This document shows positions 18,734 to 28,379 of a stretch of DNA of 64,000 nt, one piece after another. The stretch comes from Ferruginibacter sp. Its GTDB lineage: Bacteria > Bacteroidota > Bacteroidia > Chitinophagales > Chitinophagaceae. Every line of letters starts with the position of its first letter. Position 1 is the first letter of the stretch. Position numbers and translations under genes: made by a program. Location: contig JANXXM010000164.1 in assembly GCA_025350645.1 (NCBI GenBank), forward strand, positions 1 through 64,000, read 5' to 3'. Below the pieces are notes generated by a model. It was not told the DNA's origin. It did no database searches and worked only from the letters and a program-made list of their open reading frames with translations.

Positions 18734-20908
18734 TTACCTTCTCATATCTGGCGGTACTTTTATAACATATTCTTTTGGCGGCACTGCACCCATAAGGTTT
18801 TTCACAAAATAATCCCAGCGGCGGCGCATCATATAATAACTGTCTTCTGCATAGCCATGGTGCGCATTGGGGAAGATGATAAGATCAAAATCCTTGTTTG
18901 CCTTTTCCAGTGCTTCCACCACCAGGTAAGTATTATAAGGCGGCACATTATCATCCATATTACCATGCGCTATCAGCAAATTTCCTTTAAGGTTTTTTGC
19001 ATTTACCTGGTTAGCCTGTATTTCATAATTCGTTTTACCACTAGCAGTTTTTGTTTCTAGCCCTATATACCTTTCGCCCCAGTCGTCTTCATAATTTCTG
19101 TTATCATGGTTGCCACTTTCGCTTATACCCACTTTGTAAAATTCGGGGAAATTAAACATAGCGGCAGCCGTTGCATATCCACCACCACTATGCCCCCAAA
19201 TGCCTACTTTATCCAGATCCAGGTAAGGATATTTTTGCTGCAATTGTTTTAATCCGCTTATTTGATCGGGCAATGTGTTTTCTCCCATATTTCCATAACA
19301 GGCATCATGAAAAGATTTGCTGCGATTGGGGTTACAGCTTCCTTCCAGCGCCACCACTATAAAACCAAGCTCTGCCAGTGCCTGGTGGTCAGATGCTCTT
19401 GTGGCATTAAAAGACCAATTACCCACACTGCCGCCCTGCGGCCCCGGATAAATATAATTAACCACCGGGTATTTTTTTGTTACATCCAGGTTTGACGGCT
19501 GGTACATGATCCCATATAAATCAAACCCATTGGCAGCAGATTTTACAGTAAAGGGCACTGGCGCTTTCCAGCCGGTAGCAGTAAGCCTTGTTATATCTGC
19601 CTTCTCCAGTGTAGTTATTAAAGTAGCATTTACATCTCTTAGTACGGCTACATTTGGAGTAGTTACCTGTGAGTAATTATCTGTAAAATAATTTTCATCT
19701 GCAGAAAAACTAATGTTATGGTCACCCTCTTCCGGTGTAAGAAGCACCAGGTTTTTTCCACTAAAATCTACTTTATAAAAATATTTAAAATAAGGATTGC
19801 GACCTGCCTCCTTACCTTTACCTTCAAAATATAACTGTCTTTTTTTCTCATCAATTTTAAGCAGTTTTGTTACCACATAATTTCCCTGCGTTATCCTGTT
19901 TTTTAATTTGCCGGTGGTAAGGTCATATAAATACAAATGCCCCCAGTTATCTTTTTCTGAGTACCATATAAATTCATTGCTTGCGGGTAAATATTTCCAG
20001 TTTATACTGCCCTGTCCGCTCTCATATTGTGTGGGTACAGTTTCTTCAAATACCTGCCTCACATCTCCTGTAGCGGCATTGGCTATGCGTAGCGTAGCTT
20101 TCTTATGATCTCTTGGTGTAGATACAAAAGCAAGTGTAGCGCCATCCGCAGCCCACTCATTATCATCAAAAGATCCGCTGCAGCTAATGTCATCGCATAG
20201 GGTGCTGCGATGATCATCTGCAGCAGTTTTTAATTTTATAATACTACCGCTGATTACATCAATAATTACCCGGTGTATTTTTACAATTGCAGAATCGCCG
20301 GGTAATGGGTATTTCCATTGACTAAGCTCCGGTGCGCCTACGGTTGTTTTTACCAGGTACATGTTTTTTACATGGCGCTCGTCCTGTATAAAAGTGGCAA
20401 TCTTTTTTGAGTCTGGCGACCATAACACAATAGCTTTGTCACTATGCGTCCAACCTGCATTGTCTGTAGCATAGCCAAAATCTTTTACGCCATCAGTGGT
20501 TATAGCATTTTCTTTTTTTGTATTAATGTCTCTAATCCACAAATTCCAGTTTTTTATATAGGCTGCTTTTTTACCATCGGGGGATAGTACCTCATTGTAT
20601 TTTGATGAAGGCATTGCCGGTATTTTATAGTCTGACAAAATACCCTCTCTTGTAGCTGCAGTTTTTTTAGTGCCCGTTTTACTGTTTACCAGTACATATT
20701 CTACCCCAGTGGCAGTATTTACTTTGTACCAAAAATTGCCATCAGGCAGCCATTGTGCAGCTACTGCATTTCGGTCTATGAGTTTACCCAGGTTATTGCC
20801 CAAGTTGTTTACTGCTTTAGTATAATCATCGCTAGTAAAAACCTTTTGTGCCTGTACGGAATTTATTGCCCCGCAGATGAGCATAAAATAAAAGCTAATT
20901 TTTTTCAT
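18734..20908 (-). CDS. S9 family peptidase, dipeptidyl peptidase IV type
   Basis: 724 aa; signal peptide; GIWGHSGGGYATAAAMF; HGNMDDNVPPYNT; NAHHGY. Confidence 0.93.
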   Translation of the reverse strand: MKKISFYFMLICGAINSVQAQKVFTSDDYTKAVNNLGNNLGKLIDRNAVAAQWLPDGNFWYKVNTATGVEYVLVNSKTGTKKTAATREGILSDYKIPAMPSSKYNEVLSPDGKKAAYIKNWNLWIRDINTKKENAITTDGVKDFGYATDNAGWTHSDKAIVLWSPDSKKIATFIQDERHVKNMYLVKTTVGAPELSQWKYPLPGDSAIVKIHRVIIDVISGSIIKLKTAADDHRSTLCDDISCSGSFDDNEWAADGATLAFVSTPRDHKKATLRIANAATGDVRQVFEETVPTQYESGQGSINWKYLPASNEFIWYSEKDNWGHLYLYDLTTGKLKNRITQGNYVVTKLLKIDEKKRQLYFEGKGKEAGRNPYFKYFYKVDFSGKNLVLLTPEEGDHNISFSADENYFTDNYSQVTTPNVAVLRDVNATLITTLEKADITRLTATGWKAPVPFTVKSAANGFDLYGIMYQPSNLDVTKKYPVVNYIYPGPQGGSVGNWSFNATRASDHQALAELGFIVVALEGSCNPNRSKSFHDACYGNMGENTLPDQISGLKQLQQKYPYLDLDKVGIWGHSGGGYATAAAMFNFPEFYKVGISESGNHDNRNYEDDWGERYIGLETKTASGKTNYEIQANQVNAKNLKGNLLIAHGNMDDNVPPYNTYLVVEALEKANKDFDLIIFPNAHHGYAEDSYYMMRRRWDYFVKNLMGAVPPKEYVIKVPPDMRR

Positions 20909-21190
20909 GTATTTATTTTATTTTTTATAGGAAAGTGATTGCGTACAAAATATTTATGACTGCACTCTTTCTAAAAATATTGTATTCATTTTTTATTATA
21001 ATACCAGGTTGTAAACTTACATTTTTTCAATATCATTTTGTATTCAAAATATATTTAGATGATGAGTTTCTTTTAATTACATCCGGTTGCAAAAATGCTG
21101 GCGGGTTTTTTAATAGAATCATGGCATATAAAATTATTTGTGTAAAGCCTTTAATTCTGTTCAGTACCTTTAGTTACTAAAAATACGAGT

Positions 21191-22594
21191 ATGACAATAG
21201 CTTTTCATGGTGCTGCACGAACCGTTACCGGAAGCAAGCATTTAATAACACTGGATAATGGAAAAAAATTATTGCTCGATTGTGGCATGTTTCAGGGCAT
21301 GGGTGCAGAAACGGATGGGCTTAACAGGAACTTTGGATTTAATGCTGCCGAAGTAGATTTTATGATTTTATCCCATGCCCACATAGACCATTGCGGACTT
21401 ATACCCAAGCTTATAAAAGATGGTTATAATGGAAAAATATTTGCAACACCTGCCACTAAAGATCTTGCAGCAGTACTCATGGAAGATAGTGCCGGCATAC
21501 AGGAAACTGATATAAAATTTGCCAATAAAAGGCGTGCACTGCAAGGTCTCCCCTACCTGGATCCGCTTTATACAACAGAAGATGCCATGAAGGCCGTAAG
21601 CCGTTTTGAAACTGTGGAATATGAAACATGGCATACCATAGAACCCGGGCTGGACTTTTGTTTTACAGATGCCGGGCATATTATTGGTAGTGCTGCGGTA
21701 CATGTGCGCATTACTACAAATGGCAGGCAAACACAAATAAGTTTTAGTGGAGATGTGGGCAGATACAGAGATATTATTTTACGCTCCCCCGCCTTATTTT
21801 CTCAGGCAAATTATATTTTAATAGAAAGTACTTATGGCGATAGCCTGCATGAGCAGTTTACCTCCACGCCGGATTTGCTACTGCAGTGGATAGAAAAAAC
21901 CTGCCTTCACAAAAAGGGTAAGTTAATTTTACCTGCATTTAGTGTAGGCCGCACACAGGAAATTTTATATGCACTTAACCAATTAGAACTGGAAGGCAGA
22001 TTGCCTGCGGTAGACTATTTTATAGACAGCCCCCTAAGTGTAAAAGCAACAGGTATAGTAAAAAGTTACCCACAATATTTTAATGATACTATACAACAGG
22101 TTTTACTAAAAGATAAAGATCCTTTTGGTTTTGCAGGGCTTAAGTTTATAGAGTCTGTAGAGGAATCCAAGAATTTAAATTATTATAAAAATCCTTGTGT
22201 AATAATTTCTGCAAGCGGCATGGCAGAAGCAGGGCGGGTAAAACACCACATTAGTAATAATATTGAGAACAGCCGCAACAGTATTGTTATGACGGGCTAT
22301 TGCGAACCCAACTCTCTCGGCGGAAGGTTAAAAAAACACCCCAAAGAGGTAATGATTTTTGGACAGCCACATGAGGTAAATGCAGAAATAGGCGAAATGC
22401 GCAGCATGAGTGCCCACGGGGATTACAACGACCTCTTACATTTTTTAGACTGCCAGAAAACAGACCTTGTAAAAAATATTTTTCTGGTGCATGGAGAGTA
22501 TATAGTACAACAGCATTTTAGAGATAAGCTGATTGCCGCAGGGTTTAAAAATGTATACATACCGGCGCAGCACACTGAAACAACTATTGAATAA
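21191..22594 (+). CDS. MBL-fold metallo-hydrolase with beta-CASP and RMMBL domains (RNase/CPSF-like)
   Basis: LSHAHIDHCGLIPKL; SFSGDVGRY; ILIESTYGDSLH; SASGMAEAGRVKHHI; VHGEYIVQQHF. Confidence 0.93.
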   Translation: MTIAFHGAARTVTGSKHLITLDNGKKLLLDCGMFQGMGAETDGLNRNFGFNAAEVDFMILSHAHIDHCGLIPKLIKDGYNGKIFATPATKDLAAVLMEDSAGIQETDIKFANKRRALQGLPYLDPLYTTEDAMKAVSRFETVEYETWHTIEPGLDFCFTDAGHIIGSAAVHVRITTNGRQTQISFSGDVGRYRDIILRSPALFSQANYILIESTYGDSLHEQFTSTPDLLLQWIEKTCLHKKGKLILPAFSVGRTQEILYALNQLELEGRLPAVDYFIDSPLSVKATGIVKSYPQYFNDTIQQVLLKDKDPFGFAGLKFIESVEESKNLNYYKNPCVIISASGMAEAGRVKHHISNNIENSRNSIVMTGYCEPNSLGGRLKKHPKEVMIFGQPHEVNAEIGEMRSMSAHGDYNDLLHFLDCQKTDLVKNIFLVHGEYIVQQHFRDKLIAAGFKNVYIPAQHTETTIE

Positions 22595-22605
22595 ATATTT
22601 TGCAA

Positions 22606-23886
22606 ATGGAAACTTATGGTAAAATTTTAATGATAGCAACACCTGCTTTTTTATTGCTGGTGCTGTTTGAAAAATGGTATGGCTGGCACAAAAATAAAAC
22701 AGCTCTGCAGTCTATGGATACCATTAGTAGCCTTACCAGCGGCGTTACCAATGCTACCAAAGATGTGTTGGGGTTAAGTGTGGTAGTGTACAGTTATAGC
22801 TGGATGCTGAACCACTTTGCTATTACGCATGTTAGCTCATCTGTACTTACTTATTTTATTGCATTTTTTGCATTAGATTTTGCTGGCTACTGTGTACACC
22901 GTATAGATCATGTAGTAAATATTTTCTGGAATTCGCATATCATCCACCACAGCAGCGAAGAGTATGACCTTGCATGCGCCCTCAGGCAAAGTATATCTTC
23001 CATCATAAAAATTTTTACCATATTTATATTCCCCGCAGCATTGCTCGGCGTGCCGGAAAATGTTGTGGCAGTAGTGGCACCGCTACATTTATTTGCCCAG
23101 TTTTGGTACCATACCGTACATATAAATAAAATAGGATTGCTGGAAAAAATATTCGTTACACCTTCACACCACAGGGTACACCATGCTATTAATAAAGAAT
23201 ATATTGATAAAAATTTTGGGCAGATATTTATTTTCTGGGATAAACTATTTGGTACTTTTCAGAAAGAAATAAAAGGGGTAAAAACGGTGTACGGAATTAC
23301 GCATCCGGTAAAAACATGGAACCCGGTGAAGATAAATTTTATGCATCTTGCTTCATTAATAAAAGATGCATGGCATACAAAAAACTGGAAAGATAAATTG
23401 CGGATATGGTTTATGCCCACCGGCTGGAGGCCTGCAGATATTGCAGTAAAATACCCGAAATATAAAATTGAAGACGTGCAGGATTTTGAAAAATATAATA
23501 CCGGCGAAACGAAGCAACTGGCAGCATGGTGCTGGTTTCAACTGGCGCTATTGATGATATTTTTAACGTGGTTATTTGGTAACATAGCCACAATAGGAAG
23601 CCCACAGATGTTTATATATGGCGGTTTTATTTTTTTGTTTGTATATGCACTTACAGAACTAATGGACAGGAATAAATTTGCTTCCCTGTGGGAAGGATTA
23701 AAAGCTGTAGCAGGCACCGGTATTATTTTTTATTATGATGATTGGTTTGGTGCGGTTAAATATATTACTGGTATAAAAATTATACTATCAGCTTATTTTA
23801 TTTTATCTTTTGCCATAACCCTGCTGTTTAGCCGTGCGCAATATGAAAAAAAGGATCTGAAGATAATACAGCCACAAACAGTATAA
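22606..23886 (+). CDS. sterol desaturase / fatty acid hydroxylase family protein
   Basis: Histidine boxes HRIDH, HIIHHSSEEY, HRVHHA; multiple TM segments. ORF-track start is 22600 (MQMETYG); METYG at 22606 is also possible. Confidence 0.9.
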   Translation: METYGKILMIATPAFLLLVLFEKWYGWHKNKTALQSMDTISSLTSGVTNATKDVLGLSVVVYSYSWMLNHFAITHVSSSVLTYFIAFFALDFAGYCVHRIDHVVNIFWNSHIIHHSSEEYDLACALRQSISSIIKIFTIFIFPAALLGVPENVVAVVAPLHLFAQFWYHTVHINKIGLLEKIFVTPSHHRVHHAINKEYIDKNFGQIFIFWDKLFGTFQKEIKGVKTVYGITHPVKTWNPVKINFMHLASLIKDAWHTKNWKDKLRIWFMPTGWRPADIAVKYPKYKIEDVQDFEKYNTGETKQLAAWCWFQLALLMIFLTWLFGNIATIGSPQMFIYGGFIFLFVYALTELMDRNKFASLWEGLKAVAGTGIIFYYDDWFGAVKYITGIKIILSAYFILSFAITLLFSRAQYEKKDLKIIQPQTV

Positions 23887-23924
23887 AAGGTATTGAAAGT
23901 ATTTTGCGACGTGCTTTGAAAAAA

Positions 23925-23956
23925 TTTGGATAACAAAGTTGATCTTTCTATATTTG
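23925..23956 (+). promoter_or_regulatory. Bacteroidota-type promoter for tRNA-Glu
   Basis: TTTG at 23925-23928, 20-nt spacer, TATATTTG at 23949-23956; matches the TTTG/TAnnTTTG consensus. Confidence 0.6.
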
Positions 23957-23973
23957 CAGTCCTAAAATAAGCT

Positions 23974-24045
23974 GCCGCGTTGGTCAAGGGGTTAAGACGC
24001 TTCCCTTTCACGGAAGAGTCACGGGTTCGATTCCCGTACGTGGTA
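23974..24045 (+). tRNA. tRNA-Glu (anticodon UUC)
   Basis: Cloverleaf by eye: GCCGCGT/ACGTGGT acceptor, CTTCC-CTTTCAC-GGAAG anticodon arm (TTC at 24007-24009), ACGGG-TTCGATT-CCCGT T-arm; no encoded CCA. Confidence 0.95.
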
Positions 24046-24046
24046 C

Positions 24047-24091
24047 AAAAGGGACTTTAACGATATATCGTTTTAAAGTCCCTTTTTTTTT
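24047..24091 (+). terminator. Rho-independent terminator of tRNA-Glu
   Basis: AAAGGGACTTTAACGAT/ATCGTTTTAAAGTCCCTTTTTTTT. Confidence 0.85.
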
Positions 24092-24298
24092 GCTCCTACA
24101 TTTCATTTTTAAGTATGTAATAAAATTCTGAAGATGAATTATAACCTTCTCTAGTAAACTATAGGGCTTATGGTATACCACCTAAAATTTAGTGATATCA
24201 AATTCTACAAACTTTTCAAAAAAAAATGAATGATATAATATAATCAGGCATTATGTTTGTTATTTAAAAATTTTATAAGTTTATTATAATTATATCCA

Positions 24299-26923
24299 AT
24301 GAAAAATTATCTACTTTTTTTGGCGATATTATTTGCCGGCTCTAAATCATTTTCTCAGCAAACAGTTTACCCTTCCGATATTAATTGGAACAATGCTAAA
24401 ACACGCTTTGGTTGCAAGGGCGATGGGATAACAGACGATACTGATAGCCTGCGAAAAGCAGCACGTACATACACTAATCCTTTTCACACCAATATTGTTG
24501 TATTTCTTCCTAAAGGCACTTATCTCATTAGCGATAGTATAAAATTACTTAGTACTTTTTTTGATAAAGATGTGGTCTTTTTAGGTGAACATCCTGATAG
24601 TACAATTATTCAATTGAAAGATAATGCTGCAGGTTTTCAGGATGCTGATAATCCTCGTCCTGTTATAGAAACCCGTGGCGGCAACCAAGCCTTTGGTATG
24701 TATTTTAAAAACCTTACCATTAACACAGGTACGGGCAATGCAGGAGCTGTTGGGCTAGATTATATTACCAGCAACTATGGTACTGTGGAAAATGTAAAAA
24801 TTATTTCGCCGGATAATATTGGTTACTGTGGTTTACGCATGGACAGGTTATGGGCAGGCCCGGGGCTAATAAAAAAAGTTTTTATCAAAGGATATCAGTA
24901 TGGCATAAGAGTAGATCAATGTGAATACAGTATGACTTTTGAAGATATAACTTTGCAAAACCAAACAGTATGTGGCGTATATAATGTGTGCAATACACTT
25001 GCCATGCGAAAAATTACAAGCACCAATAGTGTAAAAGCTTTTGAAAACAGAGGCAGAATAATTTTATTGGATAGTAAATTAAATGCTGGCAACTCTACTA
25101 CTAATGCTATTGATAATATCAATGGATTTTTCTTTGGCAGAAATATAACCACTACTGGTTATGCAAATGCATTTAGTAATAATGGTACAGCATTAATTGG
25201 TAATAATATCACAGAGTTGCATACAGATGAAGACAATTCAACATTTGCAAATGATGGCAAAAGCCTTAACCTTCCCATTGAAGAAACACCTGTATATGTA
25301 AATAATAATTTAAACGACTGGGGCAAGGCAAATAGTTTTGGCGCACAACCTACCAATCCAATTTATGGAGCACTAGATGCAGGGCCAGGTATACAGGCAG
25401 CTTTTGCCAGTGGCAAAAAAGTAATTTATTTTGATAAGATGGGAGATAATGGAAGTGGATATTGTATTTATAATGATATTGTAATTCCTGCTTCTGTACA
25501 AATGATAACTGGATTTTATCAGGCAAAATTTCAGTTTTTTAATAATAGTAAATTTATTATAAACGATAGTGCAGCTACATTATTTGTAGAAGGTATGGGC
25601 GGTACTAAACTTTTAAATAATAGTAAACGTACAATTGTTTTTAAAAGTGCATCGCTTGCCGATTACAATAACACTATAAACAACAAAAATGGAAAAGTTT
25701 TTTTACAGGATGAAGTCACTTATTTTAAACCTACTTTTCCTGTGCGCATGTGGGCAAGGCATTTAAACAGCGAAGTGCAACCCGAAGGGGATACCAATGT
25801 ATACAACAATGGTGGCAGGTACTGGATACTCGGCTACAAAACAGAAGGCAGGGCATCGCTTGCGATAACAGTAGATAGTGGGCGCACAGAAATATTAGGT
25901 TCGCTGGTTTATCCTGCAAGCGGTTTTGTAGCCACCAATACGCTACCTGCATTTATAGTAAAAGATGCCTGCTTTAGTGTTACAGGCCTTACTCGTACCA
26001 GTTATGTAGGCAATGGCTGGTATGGCATATCGGTAAAAGAAACACAAGCAGGAATTACTAATAATTTTATTACCGCTACTGCACCTAATTTTTATACCAT
26101 GCCATTTTATAGCAGTAGCAAAACAAATTGTTGCCTGCCTGCTATTGCTATTATTAGCGGGGCTAATAATGCAATTACAAATAGCCTCAATAATTATGCT
26201 GTAGCACCAGGTGTAGCTGGCACTATTTATAACTGGACAGTACAGGGCGGTACTTTACAAAGTGGGCAAGGCACCAATCAAATTTCTGTTTTGTGGAATA
26301 CAATAGGTGTAGGTATTGTACGGGTAAACCAATCTCAAAATAATTGCGGAGAGATATTTGAAATACCTGTAAACTTAGGCGCAGCGGTGTTATCAGCAAA
26401 TATTAGCAAACTCATATTGCAATGCAATAATAATAATGCAGATTTTATGTGGGATGTATATGCAGAACAAAATATAAAATCGTACAACATACAAGGCAGT
26501 AATGATGCTATTTTGTGGGATAATATAGCTGTAACAAATAGTGTAAATATTGTGCCTAAGCAATACAAAATATCAATACCAAAAAATGATTATGCATTTT
26601 ATAGATTAGTTATTTTAAACAATAACAATAATGAAGAAAAATTTTCTGCAATAATTACTAACCAATGTATTTATAAAAATGGAAATGTGGTAGTTTATCC
26701 AAACCCTGTAACAGATAATATATTTATAAGAACTATTGGTATTGATTATTATACAGCACAATTAACTGATGCGGCAGGAAAATTAATTATCCAAAAAGTT
26801 TTTAAAACACAGTTTAATCAGTCAATAACTATAAGCACAAATAATTTGAGTAAAGGCTTATATTTTTTAAAAATAACGAATGATAAGACTGGTGCTGTGG
26901 TTGCAAATAAAATTCTAAAATAA
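24299..26923 (+). CDS. secreted right-handed beta-helix protein (pectate_lyase_3 / GH28-related) with T9SS type A sorting domain
   Basis: Signal peptide; INWNNAKTRFGCKGDGITDDTDSLRKAARTY...VVFLPKGTYLISDSI; C-terminal VVYPNPVTDNIFIRT...GKLIIQKVF...LSKGLYFLKI. Confidence 0.88.
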   Translation: MKNYLLFLAILFAGSKSFSQQTVYPSDINWNNAKTRFGCKGDGITDDTDSLRKAARTYTNPFHTNIVVFLPKGTYLISDSIKLLSTFFDKDVVFLGEHPDSTIIQLKDNAAGFQDADNPRPVIETRGGNQAFGMYFKNLTINTGTGNAGAVGLDYITSNYGTVENVKIISPDNIGYCGLRMDRLWAGPGLIKKVFIKGYQYGIRVDQCEYSMTFEDITLQNQTVCGVYNVCNTLAMRKITSTNSVKAFENRGRIILLDSKLNAGNSTTNAIDNINGFFFGRNITTTGYANAFSNNGTALIGNNITELHTDEDNSTFANDGKSLNLPIEETPVYVNNNLNDWGKANSFGAQPTNPIYGALDAGPGIQAAFASGKKVIYFDKMGDNGSGYCIYNDIVIPASVQMITGFYQAKFQFFNNSKFIINDSAATLFVEGMGGTKLLNNSKRTIVFKSASLADYNNTINNKNGKVFLQDEVTYFKPTFPVRMWARHLNSEVQPEGDTNVYNNGGRYWILGYKTEGRASLAITVDSGRTEILGSLVYPASGFVATNTLPAFIVKDACFSVTGLTRTSYVGNGWYGISVKETQAGITNNFITATAPNFYTMPFYSSSKTNCCLPAIAIISGANNAITNSLNNYAVAPGVAGTIYNWTVQGGTLQSGQGTNQISVLWNTIGVGIVRVNQSQNNCGEIFEIPVNLGAAVLSANISKLILQCNNNNADFMWDVYAEQNIKSYNIQGSNDAILWDNIAVTNSVNIVPKQYKISIPKNDYAFYRLVILNNNNNEEKFSAIITNQCIYKNGNVVVYPNPVTDNIFIRTIGIDYYTAQLTDAAGKLIIQKVFKTQFNQSITISTNNLSKGLYFLKITNDKTGAVVANKILK

Positions 26924-27180
26924 AAATTTGCGTAGTTTATGAGTAATAATAACCTTCAATATACATAAGCAACTTAAGAAGAATGAAAATAGGATTAAAG
27001 AAAAGTTTGAGAATAGATACATGTACATTAGGAAGGTTTGTTGCAAAAAAATATAACAACATTAAAACAGCACCCTTGTTAATTTATTATAAAAACAACC
27101 CTCGTTTATTAATTATTCCTTTACTTTGCAATAATAAATAAAATACACAATTGCAAAATAATATTTTACATATTTATTTA

Positions 27181-27288
27181 ACACCCGCTCCCAGACAGGT
27201 GTTGGCAATTACTACCCGACGTAGTTGCTGATAGGATTAGCAAATAAAAAAATGCCCCTGTCAGTAAAAAAGACCCCCGGCCAACTAC
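27181..27288 (+). other. candidate structured 5' leader upstream of the GNAT/arginine block
   Basis: GACAGG (27194-27199) complements CCTGTC (27257-27262); GTAGTTG (27221-27227) complements CAACTAC (27282-27288); the pairings cross (pseudoknot-like). Confidence 0.3.
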
Positions 27289-27342
27289 TCGTTTCGTGTT
27301 TTTAATTTCAAAATTTTTTCTTTCATTTTCAATTTAATTAAA

Positions 27343-28035
27343 TTGGATAATTCAAGTATAGACATACGGACTGCAACAGTTGCAGATGTACAATATGCCA
27401 GCACCATTACAGCAGAGATGGAATCATCTGCCAAGGTAAGAGGCACAGGTATAGCTAAAAGATCTTCGGATTATGTGGCTAAAAAAATTACAGAGGGCAA
27501 AGCCGTTATTGCGGTTACCAAAAAAGGCGAATGGGTGGGCTTTTGTTATATAGAAGCCTGGGGCCACGATGCCTTTGTGGCAAATAGCGGCCTCATTGTT
27601 TCTCCGCCTTTTAGAAAAAGTGGCGTAGCAAAAAAAATAAAGGAAAACATTTTTGAGTTATCTAAAAGCATGTACCCTCATGCAAAAATATTTGGGCTTA
27701 CTACAGGCCTTGCGGTAATGAAAATAAACTCAGACCTTGGCTACGAGCCCGTAACCTACAGCGAACTTACAGATGATGACCAGTTTTGGGCAGGCTGCAA
27801 AAGCTGCGTAAATTATGACATACTCATAAGCAAGAATAGAAAAAACTGTATGTGCACCGCTATGCTATACGACCCTGCAGACCATTATGAACCTGCAGAA
27901 ACAGCAGAGGATTTTGAAAAACATTCTAAATTATACGAGCGGTTTATGCGCCTGAAGCAAAGTAAATTTTTAGGATTTTTAAAGCCGCTGCAAAAAGTAA
28001 AGGCGCATTTATTTACAGTATTAAATTTTTATTAA
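27343..28035 (+). CDS. GNAT N-acetyltransferase; candidate N-acetylglutamate synthase given its position next to arg genes (TTG start)
   Basis: 230 aa: DIRTATVADVQYASTITAEMESSA...GLIVSPPFRKSGVAKKIKENIF; begins the arg block. Confidence 0.75.
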   Translation: MDNSSIDIRTATVADVQYASTITAEMESSAKVRGTGIAKRSSDYVAKKITEGKAVIAVTKKGEWVGFCYIEAWGHDAFVANSGLIVSPPFRKSGVAKKIKENIFELSKSMYPHAKIFGLTTGLAVMKINSDLGYEPVTYSELTDDDQFWAGCKSCVNYDILISKNRKNCMCTAMLYDPADHYEPAETAEDFEKHSKLYERFMRLKQSKFLGFLKPLQKVKAHLFTVLNFY

Positions 28036-28225
28036 AAGAAAATATTTACTGCCCCTTAATGGGTTAGGAATTGGTATGGTTTTATTAAACTACACTATAT
28101 AAGCTTAGGTCGTTTAGAAATTTAGTTAAACACTAAATAGCAAATAACTACTAATTATGCTTACAATAGTTTTAAAAAATGCAGGAAGTAATACGGGTAA
28201 AAGTTGAAAATGAATGATGGCTGAG

Positions 28226-28288
28226 CATGGCAGGGGTGGCAGCGAATGCCGCTTTCTTTGAGCGGCAGCAGCGAACAACCCGTGCATG
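28226..28288. other. structured intergenic element (nested hairpin with duplicated GCAGCGAA)
   Basis: CATGgCAgGGG / CCCgTGCATG outer stem, GCAGCGAA direct repeat on both sides of the internal loop, TGCCGC-TTTCTTTGA-GCGGCA inner hairpin. Confidence 0.4.
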
Positions 28289-28379
28289 AAGCTGAAAATT
28301 TTATAAAAGCTGATGCCCCATGTTTTAAAAAATGTATTGGAAGTGATAAATAAAAACGATTACTGTAAAATAAAAGAAG

